Source: Planctomycetales bacterium ZRK34
GTDB taxonomy: Bacteria > Planctomycetota > Phycisphaerae > Phycisphaerales > Zrk34
Direction of reading: 5' to 3'
DNA: 64,000 nt
Assembly (NCBI GenBank): GCA_014873095.1
Contig: CP050848.1
Span: 5,639,850-5,703,849 of the forward strand
Both the position numbers and the translations under genes were made by a program. A model generated the notes under the pieces. That model was not told the origin of the DNA. It ran no database searches and saw nothing but the letters and a program-made list of their open reading frames with translations. How positions within the stretch are numbered: position 1 is the stretch's first letter; every line of letters begins with the position of its first letter. Below, piece after piece: positions 13,930 to 24,900 of this stretch.

Positions 13930-14303
13930 ATCACACCCACGCTTTCCATGATGTACAACGCGTCGACCATCGCGTTGCCCATTTCCCGATCTGTTGGCGT
14001 GGACTCATGTCTGTAGTCTGCTTCCACTCGTGCGGCGTAGAGTCGAGCCATCGCGTCACGCAACTCATCTCTATGCGCCTTGGTTCGATCCGTCAGAAAA
14101 CGCTTGATGTAGCTTCCAACACGGACATGCGGAGGATGCTCGTAGCCGCGTGGAAACTCATGGGTTCGTTTCCTGATTTCATTCGTCATCGCCGAAAACG
14201 CCGCGTAGTAGGCCCTGTTAATGGCGCTTCGGTGATTTTTCCGTCCAGCCAGCAGGCGTGCCGCCTTCATCGCCGCTAGACTCATGTCTTGCCACGTTGC
14301 CAT
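13926..14303 (-). CDS. HEPN-domain protein inserted between rpoB and rpoC
   Basis: A 125-residue basic helical protein. The segment SAINRAYYAAFSAM (residues 26-39) is characteristic of HEPN/UPF0332 domains, and LYAARVEADYRHES contains R92 and H99 spaced as RX6H, matching the RX4-6H motif of active HEPN ribonucleases. HEPN proteins of this size are often toxins that cut RNA, paired with an antitoxin. The start has a good GGAGG eight bases upstream, and it begins 15 bases after the rpoB stop, so it must be transcribed with rpoB and rpoC. The coupled acidic protein follows with a 4-base overlap. Whether it is toxic, regulatory or inert is unknown. Confidence 0.82.
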   Translation of the reverse strand: MATWQDMSLAAMKAARLLAGRKNHRSAINRAYYAAFSAMTNEIRKRTHEFPRGYEHPPHVRVGSYIKRFLTDRTKAHRDELRDAMARLYAARVEADYRHESTPTDREMGNAMVDALYIMESVGVI

Positions 14304-14318
14304 GCCCCGGGCCTCCGC

Positions 14319-18101
<3,783 letters not shown>

Positions 18102-18214
18102 CGATCACCTCGATCATGCAAGTAAGTAGTCAAACACGAGTTGACGAATTCGTTGAGGAATCGCCGCCAAGCCCACGCTGTAGGTCGCTAACCGGAAGCC
18201 CACGATGAACTTTC

Positions 18215-18243
18215 AGTGTAGTTCATTGTCCGACGTCGGACAA
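18215..18243 (-). promoter_or_regulatory. Internal promoter for rpoB
   Basis: On the minus strand TTGTCC (18238-18243) and TACACT (18215-18220) are separated by exactly 17 bases, giving a sigma-70-type promoter with an expected start near 18208 and a leader of roughly 107 bases before rpoB. The -35 and most of the spacer lie inside an 18-bp perfect palindrome, so the promoter looks repressible. Confidence 0.65.
18226..18243. promoter_or_regulatory. 18-bp perfect palindrome, candidate operator
   Basis: TTGTCCGACGTCGGACAA is its own reverse complement. It begins exactly at the -35 hexamer of the rpoB promoter and extends over the spacer, the classical position of a repressor site. The binding protein is unknown. 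Confidence 0.6.
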
Positions 18244-18310
18244 GCCGCCGCCGGGTAAAAACTTACATGGACCTTACGCCCGGCGGACTCACGCGGTTCG
18301 CCGAACGTCG

Positions 18311-18353
18311 AAAAACCGGGCTGCAGGACGATTTAATCGCCCCGCAGCACCGG
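18311..18353 (-). terminator. Attenuator hairpin between rplL and rpoB
   Basis: In the minus-strand transcript a stem of about 17 pairs (two G-U pairs and one bulged U) with a 3-base UAA loop is followed by UUUUU. It lies 24 bases after the rplL stop. A terminator here would make ribosomal protein messages exceed polymerase messages, as known for the rplL-rpoB gap in enterobacteria. Confidence 0.78.
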
Positions 18354-18377
18354 ATTTACATTCATTCAAACAGAAGC

Positions 18378-18797
18378 TTACTTCAGCTCGACTTCGGCGC
18401 CGGCTTCCTTGAGCTTCTCGACCAGGGCATCCGCCTCGTCCTTGGCGATGCCTTCCTTGACGGCCTTGGGAGCGCCGTCGACCAGGTCCTTGGCTTCCTT
18501 CAGACCCAGGCCGGTGGCCTCGCGGACCGCCTTGATGACCTGAATCTTCTTGTCGCCGGCGCCCTTGAGGACCACGTCGAAGCTGGTCTTCTCTTCGGCT
18601 TCCTCTTCGCCGCCGCCACCGCCGCCGGCCATCACGACCGCGCCGCCGGCCGCCGGTTCAAGACCGTAGGCTTCCTTGAGGTAGTCCTTGAGATCGACCG
18701 CCTGCTTGAGCGTCAGCTCCGCAATCGCATCGCCAAGCTTCTTGATTTCCGCGTCGAATTCCTTCGCCGGGGCTTCCGCAGTTGCTGCATCAGACAT
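18378..18797 (-). CDS. rplL: Ribosomal protein bL12 (L7/L12)
   Basis: A 139-residue stalk protein of the large ribosomal subunit that recruits translation GTPases. The N-terminal dimerisation helices, an Ala/Gly/Glu-rich hinge with GGGGGGEEEAEEK, and the C-terminal domain starting KTSFDVVLKGAGDKKIQVIK and containing GLGLKEAKDLVDGAPK are typical. The glycine run in the hinge and an 11-residue N-terminal extension make it a little longer than usual. The start at 18797 (MSDAATAEAP) has GGAG nine bases upstream and excludes a longer 5' frame. Confidence 0.97.
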   Translation of the reverse strand: MSDAATAEAPAKEFDAEIKKLGDAIAELTLKQAVDLKDYLKEAYGLEPAAGGAVVMAGGGGGGEEEAEEKTSFDVVLKGAGDKKIQVIKAVREATGLGLKEAKDLVDGAPKAVKEGIAKDEADALVEKLKEAGAEVELK

Positions 18798-18906
18798 TTC
18801 GAACACTCCGTTCGCTAGAGTTGACCTGACCGAGAGGCGATCGACCATCGATCATTTGATCCCGAAGGACCTGTCGGACTGGGTCGTAGAGTCGGTTGTA
18901 GACTTA

Positions 18907-19449
18907 TTAGTTGACCTTCGCGATGGCCTCGCCCTTTTCGAGCTTTTCTTCCATCGTCTTGAGAATGCCCGCGATCGATCCGCCGGCGCTGGTAGCGGCG
19001 CCGATGACCTGACCGGCCGGGCTCAGCAGAAGCTGAACGATCTGGGCCTGGGCCTCTTCGCGGGTCGGGAACTTGCTCAGGCGGTCCATCTCTTCGGGAC
19101 CGAACACCATGCCGTCCATGACCGCGCCCTTGAGGTCGAGCTTTTCGACCTTCTTGGCCCAGTCGATCAGTTCACGGGCCACGGTGACGACGGACTCGCC
19201 GCCGGTGACGACCGCCGTCGGGCCGTCGACCAGGTCGTTCAGCGGCTCCAGGGCGGTGCCGTTGAACGCCAGCTTGGCCAGCGCGTTTTTCACGACGGTG
19301 ATGCGCACGTCTTTCTTGGCGAATTCGGCACGGATCTCACGATTCTTGTTGGCGTCGACGCCGCGGATGTCGATCAGCAACGCGCCGTCGAAATCGGCGA
19401 ACTGCTGCTGATACATCTGAATCATCATGTTTTTGACAGGCTTGCTCAT
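18907..19449 (-). CDS. rplJ: Ribosomal protein uL10
   Basis: A 180-residue protein that forms the base of the ribosomal stalk and binds bL12 dimers through its C-terminal helix. The N-terminal half contains VRITVVKNALAKLA and GPTAVV, both normal for the family. Its gene lies only 46 bases after rplA, leaving little room for a long L10 autoregulatory leader of the enterobacterial kind; any such control would have to act within this short gap or in the 109-base gap after it. Confidence 0.96.
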   Translation of the reverse strand: MSKPVKNMMIQMYQQQFADFDGALLIDIRGVDANKNREIRAEFAKKDVRITVVKNALAKLAFNGTALEPLNDLVDGPTAVVTGGESVVTVARELIDWAKKVEKLDLKGAVMDGMVFGPEEMDRLSKFPTREEAQAQIVQLLLSPAGQVIGAATSAGGSIAGILKTMEEKLEKGEAIAKVN

Positions 19450-19495
19450 AAGGCACCAGGCTTCTTATTTCGTGGTTCGATTCGGTTCGGCAAAA

Positions 19496-20176
19496 TCAGA
19501 CGGCGACCAGCACGCCGGGCGTCATCGTGCCCGAAAGGCTGACCTTCTTGACGTACTGGCCCTTCACGGAAGAGGGCTTCAGACGCACGATGTTGTCGAT
19601 GAACGCCTGGGCGTTCTCGGCGATCTGCTGCGGTGAGAAGCTCAGCTTGCCCACCGGCGCGTGCACGTTGCCGCCCTTGTCGGTGCGGAACTCAATCTTG
19701 CCGGCGGCGTATTCCTTGACCGCCTTGGCGACGTCCGGTGTGACCGTGCCGGCCTTGGGCGAGGGCATCAGACCCTTGGGGCCCAGCACCTTGCCGAGCT
19801 TGCCGACGAATCGCATCGTCTCCGGGCTCGCCACCGCCACGTCGAATTCCATCCAGCCGTCTTCGACCTTCTTGGCCAGCTCTTCGCCGCCGGCCTCGAC
19901 CGCGCCCGCCGCCTTGGCCGCTTCGACCTTGTCGGCGCCGCAGAAGCAGATCACGCGATTGGATTTGCCCGTGCCATGCGGAAGCGAGATGGCGCCTCGC
20001 ACCAGCTGGTCCGCATGTTTGGGATCGACGCCCAGGTGCATGCAAAGATCGACGCTCTGGTCGAACTTGGTCGCCTTGAAACCCTTGAGCTTGTCAATGG
20101 CTTCGTCCAGCGGATAAAGCTTGTTCCGCTCGACCTTCTCGGCATCACCACGATAACGTTTGTAACGAGTTGGCAT
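19496..20176 (-). CDS. rplA: Ribosomal protein uL1
   Basis: A 226-residue large-subunit protein of the L1 stalk. It starts MPTRYKRYRG and contains DLCMHLGVDPKHADQLVRG, the nucleic-acid-binding motif GKLGKVLGPKGLMPSPKAGT, and GGNVHAPVGKLSF, all standard. AGGAGT lies seven bases before the ATG at 20176, which rules out the longer upstream frame. The 161-base gap to rplK is filled by an inverted repeat. Confidence 0.97.
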   Translation of the reverse strand: MPTRYKRYRGDAEKVERNKLYPLDEAIDKLKGFKATKFDQSVDLCMHLGVDPKHADQLVRGAISLPHGTGKSNRVICFCGADKVEAAKAAGAVEAGGEELAKKVEDGWMEFDVAVASPETMRFVGKLGKVLGPKGLMPSPKAGTVTPDVAKAVKEYAAGKIEFRTDKGGNVHAPVGKLSFSPQQIAENAQAFIDNIVRLKPSSVKGQYVKKVSLSGTMTPGVLVAV

Positions 20177-20242
20177 GCGCTGACTCCTAAAAAAAGTCGC
20201 TCCCACTGTTTTAAGGCCCGTGGTAAGGCGGCTTGATTTTCA

Positions 20243-20335
20243 GTGTTCAAAGTTTCGAGTTCAAAGTTTAAAGGGGCTGACATTCACCGCCCCTGCGTCT
20301 TCAACTTTGAACCTTAAACTCCGAACTTTAAACTC
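20243..20335. repeat. Inverted repeat between rplK and rplA
   Basis: Copies of GTTCAAAGTTT on one side and AACTTTGAAC / AACTTTAAAC on the other flank a GGGG...CCCC stem around 20273-20293. It looks like one of the dispersed palindromic elements of this genome placed inside the ribosomal operon. It may instead help L1 autoregulation; sequence alone cannot separate these. Confidence 0.65.
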
Positions 20336-20337
20336 GA

Positions 20338-20763
20338 TTAACCTTCGACGACCACGCCCATGGACTTGGCCGTGCCTTCGATCACCCGCATCGCCGCTTC
20401 CACGGTGTGCGAGTTCATGTCCGCCAGCTTCTCCTCGGCGATCGCGCGAACCTGGTCCTGGGTCAGCTTGCCGACCTTGTCCTTGTTCGGCACGCCCGAG
20501 CCCTTGGCGATGCCCGCGGCGTCCTTGATCATGACGCTCGCCGGGGGGCTCTTGACTTCGAAGTCGAAGCTGCGGTCCTGGTAGACATTGATCACGACCG
20601 TCACGACCTTGCCGTTCAGCGGCCGCGTCCGCTCGTTAAACTGCTGAATGAACTGCCCCGGGTTCACGCCATGCTGACCCAGCGCCGGTCCGATCGGAGG
20701 CGCCGGCGTCGCTTGACCGCCGGGGGCTTGAATCTTGAACGATTTGACAACCTGTTTGGCCAT
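20338..20763 (-). CDS. rplK: Ribosomal protein uL11
   Basis: A 141-residue large-subunit protein of the GTPase-associated centre. It begins MAKQVVKSFKIQAPGGQATPAPPIGPALG (shown only by its start here: residues 1-29 match the family closely) and ends with TVEAAMRVIEGTAKSMG. The start is at 20763; an upstream frame is ruled out because the promoter lies in it. It is the first gene of the operon here, whereas secE and nusG usually precede it in bacteria. Confidence 0.97.
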   Translation of the reverse strand: MAKQVVKSFKIQAPGGQATPAPPIGPALGQHGVNPGQFIQQFNERTRPLNGKVVTVVINVYQDRSFDFEVKSPPASVMIKDAAGIAKGSGVPNKDKVGKLTQDQVRAIAEEKLADMNSHTVEAAMRVIEGTAKSMGVVVEG

Positions 20764-20815
20764 GATCGAAACTCGCTTAAGTCGCTGATAGTCGCCGCCC
20801 GGAGGCAAGTCGAGA

Positions 20816-20844
20816 AGTGTAGCACACCCTCCCGGGCCTGGCAA
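20816..20844 (-). promoter_or_regulatory. Promoter of the rplK-rpoC operon
   Basis: Minus-strand TTGCCA (20839-20844), a 17-base spacer and TACACT (20816-20821). The start point would be near 20809, about 45 bases before rplK. The -10 hexamer is identical to that of the internal rpoB promoter. Confidence 0.75.
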
Positions 20845-20889
20845 GCGGCCATGCCAAGGAAAATCACAACCGCCCTGCCCCTCAAATAG

Positions 20890-20910
20890 CCGCGGGCTGA
20901 CAGCCTGCGG
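20890..20910. repeat. Short palindrome of the AGCCGCG family
   Basis: CCGCGGGCT-GAC-AGCCTGCGG, with eight of nine arm positions paired. A close relative with perfect arms and the same GAC loop lies at 24880-24900. Confidence 0.7.
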
Positions 20911-20965
20911 ATTCCGCCTGCTGCCAGCCCACGCTCGGGGCCTTGGATGGTTCGATCGACAGGAT

Positions 20966-22111
20966 TCAGGCCCGGCGGCGACGAAGCACCAGCCCGCTGA
21001 GCCCGATCAGGCTCAACATCGCGGTCGTCGGCTCCGGAATCGCCAGAATCCGCCCGTTGAACTGAACTTCCGCGATCTGCATCGAGTTGGCGTCGTTGGC
21101 GTCCTTGACCGTCGGAAACACCATGCGATAGGCGCTGTAGGCCGTGCTGTTGCTCACATTCACGATCGGCCCCAGCGTGTCGCGATCCGTCGGCAGCACG
21201 ATCGAGCCGGCGTCGATCAGCGTCCAGGCTTCAGCATCGCCCCGGCTGTTGTCGGTGCTGGTCACCGGGTCGTTGGTGCCGTAAAGGGCCCACGACGCGG
21301 GATCGCGCGCCTCGGCATCGAAGGCCGTGGTGATCTGGAAGCTCGTCACGATCGACGCCCCCACGCCCGGCTCGACGATGAACCCGCTGTTTTCCTCGCC
21401 GAAGTTCAGATACTTGTCGAGCGTGCCGTCGATCACCTTGTCGGCGCCCTGGAATGAAAAATGTTCGCTCTCGAGCGACAGGATGTTGTCTACAGCGATG
21501 ACCGCATCGCCCGGGGATAAAACGTTCGGACCCGACCCGTCGTTGCTCTCAAAGAAAGCCGCGTCGCCAAGCTGCATCGAATTGGCGTTTATGGCGTCCT
21601 TTACCGTCGGAAACAGCATCTTGTAGGACGTGTAGGCGGAGACGTTGGCAAATGAAATCACCGACCCGGCGGACACGCGAGCACTCGGCAAAAACAGATC
21701 GCCCGCGGAGATCAACGTCCACGGCTCGCCGTTGCCCTCGCTGTTGTCGGCGCTGCTGATCGCCGAGTTCGTGCCGTACAGTTCAAACGAAGCCGGATCG
21801 CGGGCCTCCGCATCATTGGCCGTGTTCAGTTGAAAGCTCTGGACGGTGGACGATCCGCTTAACGGCGTCACGATGAAGCCCGAACCCGTCTTGCCGAAGT
21901 TCAGATACTTGGTGGTGGGGTCGTTATCGAGCAAATTCCCCGGATTTTCAGGCCCCGGGTAATTGCTGTCCACGTACGGCGGATCCACATCGATCGCGAT
22001 GATCAAATCCCCCGGTGCAAGCAGTTCCGCCGCCGAAACCTTCGAAGCGCTCGACGCCACCACCGCCGCGACCAGCGCAGCACAGTACATCCAACGATAC
22101 ATCGATCTCAT
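20966..22111 (-). CDS. Secreted PEP-CTERM protein with two tandem domains
   Basis: About 381 residues: a signal peptide, two copies of a roughly 165-residue domain, and a C-terminal PEP-CTERM tail (IPEPTTAMLSLIGL then RRRR). Each copy contains PGD..IA.D, KYLNFG...SGFIV, a SFQ-TT/NTA stretch, DAEARDPAS and ALYGTN-like LYGTN, so the two clearly arose by duplication. The domains resemble galactose-binding-like beta-sandwiches, suggesting surface glycan binding (inference). The ATG at 22111 was preferred over 22117 because AAGGA is eight bases away from it rather than two. The exosortase that would process it is not in the window. Confidence 0.85.
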   Translation of the reverse strand: MRSMYRWMYCAALVAAVVASSASKVSAAELLAPGDLIIAIDVDPPYVDSNYPGPENPGNLLDNDPTTKYLNFGKTGSGFIVTPLSGSSTVQSFQLNTANDAEARDPASFELYGTNSAISSADNSEGNGEPWTLISAGDLFLPSARVSAGSVISFANVSAYTSYKMLFPTVKDAINANSMQLGDAAFFESNDGSGPNVLSPGDAVIAVDNILSLESEHFSFQGADKVIDGTLDKYLNFGEENSGFIVEPGVGASIVTSFQITTAFDAEARDPASWALYGTNDPVTSTDNSRGDAEAWTLIDAGSIVLPTDRDTLGPIVNVSNSTAYSAYRMVFPTVKDANDANSMQIAEVQFNGRILAIPEPTTAMLSLIGLSGLVLRRRRA

Positions 22112-22410
22112 ACTCATGTTCCTTTCAAGGACATCATCCACCGGTATGGGAAACACCCCAACCGCTATACAATTTCACAAACGCACCGCTGCAACGGCGT
22201 GCGTGTACATTCACAAACAACACGATTGCTGCGAAACAATCTGTACCGCACTATGCAACACGCGTACCAAAACAGGATTCGTTGTTTTTGACTCCCCACA
22301 GCCGTCGCCTGCGATACGCAGATGTACGGAACTGGACATCGCGTCCGCCGGCGCGCCCAATACGGACACACGCTTGCATCCGGCCCCCGCCTCTGCGAAC
22401 CTGTCACGAC

Positions 22411-23274
22411 ATGGACGCCGCCGCACAAACCCGAAAGATTCGCCAACTGCTGACGATCGACCGCCTGCTCGGCGCCGACTCGGTTCCCCTGGGCCGCGCC
22501 CCCGAGTTCACCGCGTCCCCCGCAGAGGCCCCCCCGGATGAGCCCGCTTCAGTGGGCGGTTCTTCCCCTCACACTCCCCCAACCCCCAACCCCCGGCCCC
22601 GGTCATTCGCCAGCCCCCAGCCCCCTTCTTCCACCCTGATTCCCTCTATGCAAGATCAGACCCCCATCGCCGCCAGCACCCTGTCCGTCAAAGAAAAGAT
22701 CGCCGCCCTCGACGCCCTGCGTGAAGAGGTCGTCGCGTTCCTCACCGAGCACTGGCCCCAGGACGGGTGGAACAACCCCGTGTTCGGCGAAGGCGATCCC
22801 GATGCCGACCTGATGTTCATCGGCGAAGCCCCCGGCGCCGACGAAGATCGACAGGGCCGCCCCTTCGTCGGCCGCGCCGGTCAGCTTCTCGAAAAGCAGA
22901 TCACCGCCATGGGACTCACCCGCGAGCAGGTCTACATCGCCAACATCGGCAAGGCCCGCCCGCCCGGCAACCGCGTGCCGACTCCCGAAGAGGCCGACCG
23001 CATGATGCCCTTCCTCTTAAAGCAGATCGAAATCATCAGCCCCAAGGTGATCGTCGCCCTCGGCGCCACCAGCGCCAAATACCTGTTGAACAACCCCAAG
23101 CTCGCCATCACCCGCGAGCGCGGCGCCTGGCGCGACTTCCACGGCATCGACCTGATGCCCACCTTCCACCCCGCCTACCTGCTCCGCCAATACACCAAAG
23201 AAAACCGCGCCCGAGTCTGGGACGACCTCCAGGCCGTCATGCAACGCCTCGGCCTCAAACTCCCCAAAAAATAA
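22411..23274 (+). CDS. Family 4/5-like uracil-DNA glycosylase lacking cysteines
   Basis: A 287-residue protein of the uracil-DNA glycosylase superfamily, which removes uracil from DNA. Motif GEAPGADEDRQGRPFVG and the later HPAYLLR are those of the iron-sulfur family 4 enzymes, as is RPPGNRVPTPEE. Family 4 enzymes hold a 4Fe-4S cluster with four cysteines; here the whole protein contains no cysteine. At the usual positions one sees IGKARPPGN instead of KCRPPGN and EADRMMPFL instead of a cysteine helix, and no N-terminal CxxC. The first 75 residues are a Pro-rich extension. The start is uncertain (no clear ribosome site); 22648 is an alternative that skips the extension. Confidence 0.9.
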   Translation: MDAAAQTRKIRQLLTIDRLLGADSVPLGRAPEFTASPAEAPPDEPASVGGSSPHTPPTPNPRPRSFASPQPPSSTLIPSMQDQTPIAASTLSVKEKIAALDALREEVVAFLTEHWPQDGWNNPVFGEGDPDADLMFIGEAPGADEDRQGRPFVGRAGQLLEKQITAMGLTREQVYIANIGKARPPGNRVPTPEEADRMMPFLLKQIEIISPKVIVALGATSAKYLLNNPKLAITRERGAWRDFHGIDLMPTFHPAYLLRQYTKENRARVWDDLQAVMQRLGLKLPKK

Positions 23275-23276
23275 CC

Positions 23277-23307
23277 CCCGTTTAGCCGCGAGCCAACGGC
23301 GAGCGCG
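23277..23307. repeat. 31-bp dispersed repeat, copy 1
   Basis: A sequence beginning CCCGTTTAGCCGCGAGCC and identical over 31 bases to 24138-24168. The core GCCGCG...CGCGGC can fold as a hairpin. It starts right after the glycosylase stop. Confidence 0.85.
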
Positions 23308-23346
23308 GCCCATTCAATGACCGATCGCATTAGTCTCGGCACCCGA

Positions 23347-23730
23347 TCAACCACCTCCCGTCACCCAGACATCCAGAATTCGCATCGCAAACCCGACAAC
23401 AGCCATCCATGAAAGCGCTGCCAACCAAAACCACCAGATCAGGACCATGATGGATGGCCCTTTGGCATCTTGATCCACCGAGACACCGGCAACTCGATGA
23501 TAAACGATCGAAACAACACCCCCCGTCACCATAAATCCCACCACGCCGAAAAAGACTGCGATCGCCCCATACAAGGCCGTCGCAAGTATCTGCCCAACAA
23601 TCAACGGCAACGGTAGCTTTTCCCATGGCATGAAAGCCATCAAGGGCATCCCGACAATCAGCAACACAAATGCTGCCATACGCCCAACCTCACCGATAAC
23701 CGACCTGAGTTTCTTTGAGGTGTTACCCAT
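23347..23730 (-). CDS. Hypothetical membrane protein (127 residues)
   Basis: Three or four hydrophobic helices separated by short loops (about residues 17-36, 43-75 and 93-120), with a basic N-terminus. I do not recognise the family. The start MGNTSKKLRS gives a positive N-terminus suited to membrane insertion. It stands alone between repeats, together with two other orphan membrane genes downstream in the window, and differs from the surrounding housekeeping genes in lacking any conserved neighbour. Possibly a lineage-specific protein. Confidence 0.6.
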   Translation of the reverse strand: MGNTSKKLRSVIGEVGRMAAFVLLIVGMPLMAFMPWEKLPLPLIVGQILATALYGAIAVFFGVVGFMVTGGVVSIVYHRVAGVSVDQDAKGPSIMVLIWWFWLAALSWMAVVGFAMRILDVWVTGGG

Positions 23731-23787
23731 ACAACGATTCGCGGGCTATCTCATTTTATGCAGGTCGTGATTCAATCTGACCTGCCG

Positions 23788-24006
23788 CTACACATAAACA
23801 TCAACCAGCATCATCGCCAGAAGCACCAGCGGCAACAGCGAGATCAACGCCCCGGCGATCAACACTTCACCAGACCGCCCGACTCGGGCCGCACGTCGTG
23901 CCAACAACAGCGTCCCGACAAATAGAATCAGCGAACAACCGAGCAGAAACGCCGCCGCAGGCGTCACGTAATCAGCCCAACCCAAAATCAACGTTGTCGC
24001 CGTCAT
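23788..24006 (-). CDS. Hypothetical membrane protein (72 residues)
   Basis: Two hydrophobic helices (about residues 15-36 and 47-70) joined by the basic loop ARRAARVGRSGE. No family recognised. It is the smallest of three minus-strand membrane genes in a repeat-rich stretch. Coding status rests on the clean two-helix pattern and positive-inside loop. Confidence 0.5.
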   Translation of the reverse strand: MTATTLILGWADYVTPAAAFLLGCSLILFVGTLLLARRAARVGRSGEVLIAGALISLLPLVLLAMMLVDVYV

Positions 24007-24054
24007 GTGCTAATTGTATCACGAACCTGATCGACCGATGCCGCTTCGCAGATC

Positions 24055-24124
24055 GTAGGTCAGGCCCCGGCCTGACACGCCCTGCCTCGTGTTCGCGATT
24101 CTGTCAGGCCAGGGCCTGACCTAC
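24055..24124. repeat. Inverted repeat with GTAGGTCAGGCC arms
   Basis: A 23-base arm at 24055-24077 and its inverted partner at 24102-24124 agree in 22 of 23 positions around a 24-base spacer. Each arm is internally palindromic (CAGGCC/GGCCTG). A third, identical arm stands alone at 24817-24839. Confidence 0.88.
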
Positions 24125-24137
24125 CGCCTACCGCCCC

Positions 24138-24168
24138 CCCGTTTAGCCGCGAGCCAACGGCGAGCGCG
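24138..24168. repeat. 31-bp dispersed repeat, copy 2
   Basis: Identical to 23277-23307. It lies between the inverted repeat above and the next membrane gene. Confidence 0.85.
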
Positions 24169-24173
24169 CACGC

Positions 24174-24797
24174 TCATTCCACCAACCACCCGCCCGCCAA
24201 CGGCAACCCCAGCCACAGACAGAACACCAGGTACAGCATCGCGGCAACCCATGCCCCGCGAGCCGGCCGTGCAATTGCTTCACTCAACCACACAATGCAC
24301 CACAACCATACAACCGACACAAACACCCGCTCCGGTGGCCAGAGCAATCCGTGCGGAATCTGCGATAACCGCCATTGTTCGATCATCGTCCAAGCAAGAT
24401 AAAACACAATGCCCAGCACCCCCGCCCACAGCACAACCCGTGAGCGACATGTTCCCCACATCGCACGAAAACGTCCCACCACCGGATAAAACCTCAAGTC
24501 CATCGGCCGGTGATTACACCGATCAATCATCACGCTGACAAACACTGCCACGATGACCGCTGCCGTGAACACACCAGCCAACAACATCGCATGCATGGCC
24601 CGCCACTGCGCCCACGCCATCTGCCCCATGTCGGGATGCGGTTGATCCACCGCCCCGCCAATCATCGCTAAACAGAACAAGCCGACAAAATACCCCACCG
24701 CGCCGACGACCAATCTCGTAAATGCGCCTGGCAGGCTGGCGTTTCCACCAGACAAAGAAGCTTTGGATTGATTGACCACCGGATGCATCATCATCAA
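24174..24797 (-). CDS. Hypothetical membrane protein (207 residues)
   Basis: A basic membrane protein with about five hydrophobic helices (roughly residues 28-48, 69-92, 118-138, 150-167, 180-200). No motif that I can assign. The start at the cluster of four methionine codons (24797 or a few codons later) is not resolved. Stop is only a few bases from a dispersed repeat. Together with the two smaller membrane genes it forms a 1.5 kb island of orphan genes surrounded by repeats. Confidence 0.6.
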   Translation of the reverse strand: MMMMHPVVNQSKASLSGGNASLPGAFTRLVVGAVGYFVGLFCLAMIGGAVDQPHPDMGQMAWAQWRAMHAMLLAGVFTAAVIVAVFVSVMIDRCNHRPMDLRFYPVVGRFRAMWGTCRSRVVLWAGVLGIVFYLAWTMIEQWRLSQIPHGLLWPPERVFVSVVWLWCIVWLSEAIARPARGAWVAAMLYLVFCLWLGLPLAGGWLVE

Positions 24798-24816
24798 CCA
24801 CGAATGAAGTTGCGCG

Positions 24817-24839
24817 TGTCAGGCCAGGGCCTGACCTAC
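24817..24839. repeat. Single arm of the GTAGGTCAGGCC repeat
   Basis: Identical over 23 bases to the right arm at 24102-24124 and in the same orientation, showing the element also exists as a half unit. Confidence 0.85.
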
Positions 24840-24879
24840 CGCTGTTGCTACGTCAGACTATACCGCTCCATGTTAATAG

Positions 24880-24900
24880 CCGCGAGCTGACAGCTCGCGG
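24880..24900. repeat. Perfect short palindrome of the AGCCGCG family
   Basis: CCGCGAGCT-GAC-AGCTCGCGG with nine perfect arm pairs; the relative at 20890-20910 has the same loop and position within an AATAGCCGCG context. Confidence 0.8.

Noticed and set aside
20764..20844. Longer uL11 form
   Set aside because: The operon promoter lies in the extension and the family start is MAKQVVKSF at 20763.
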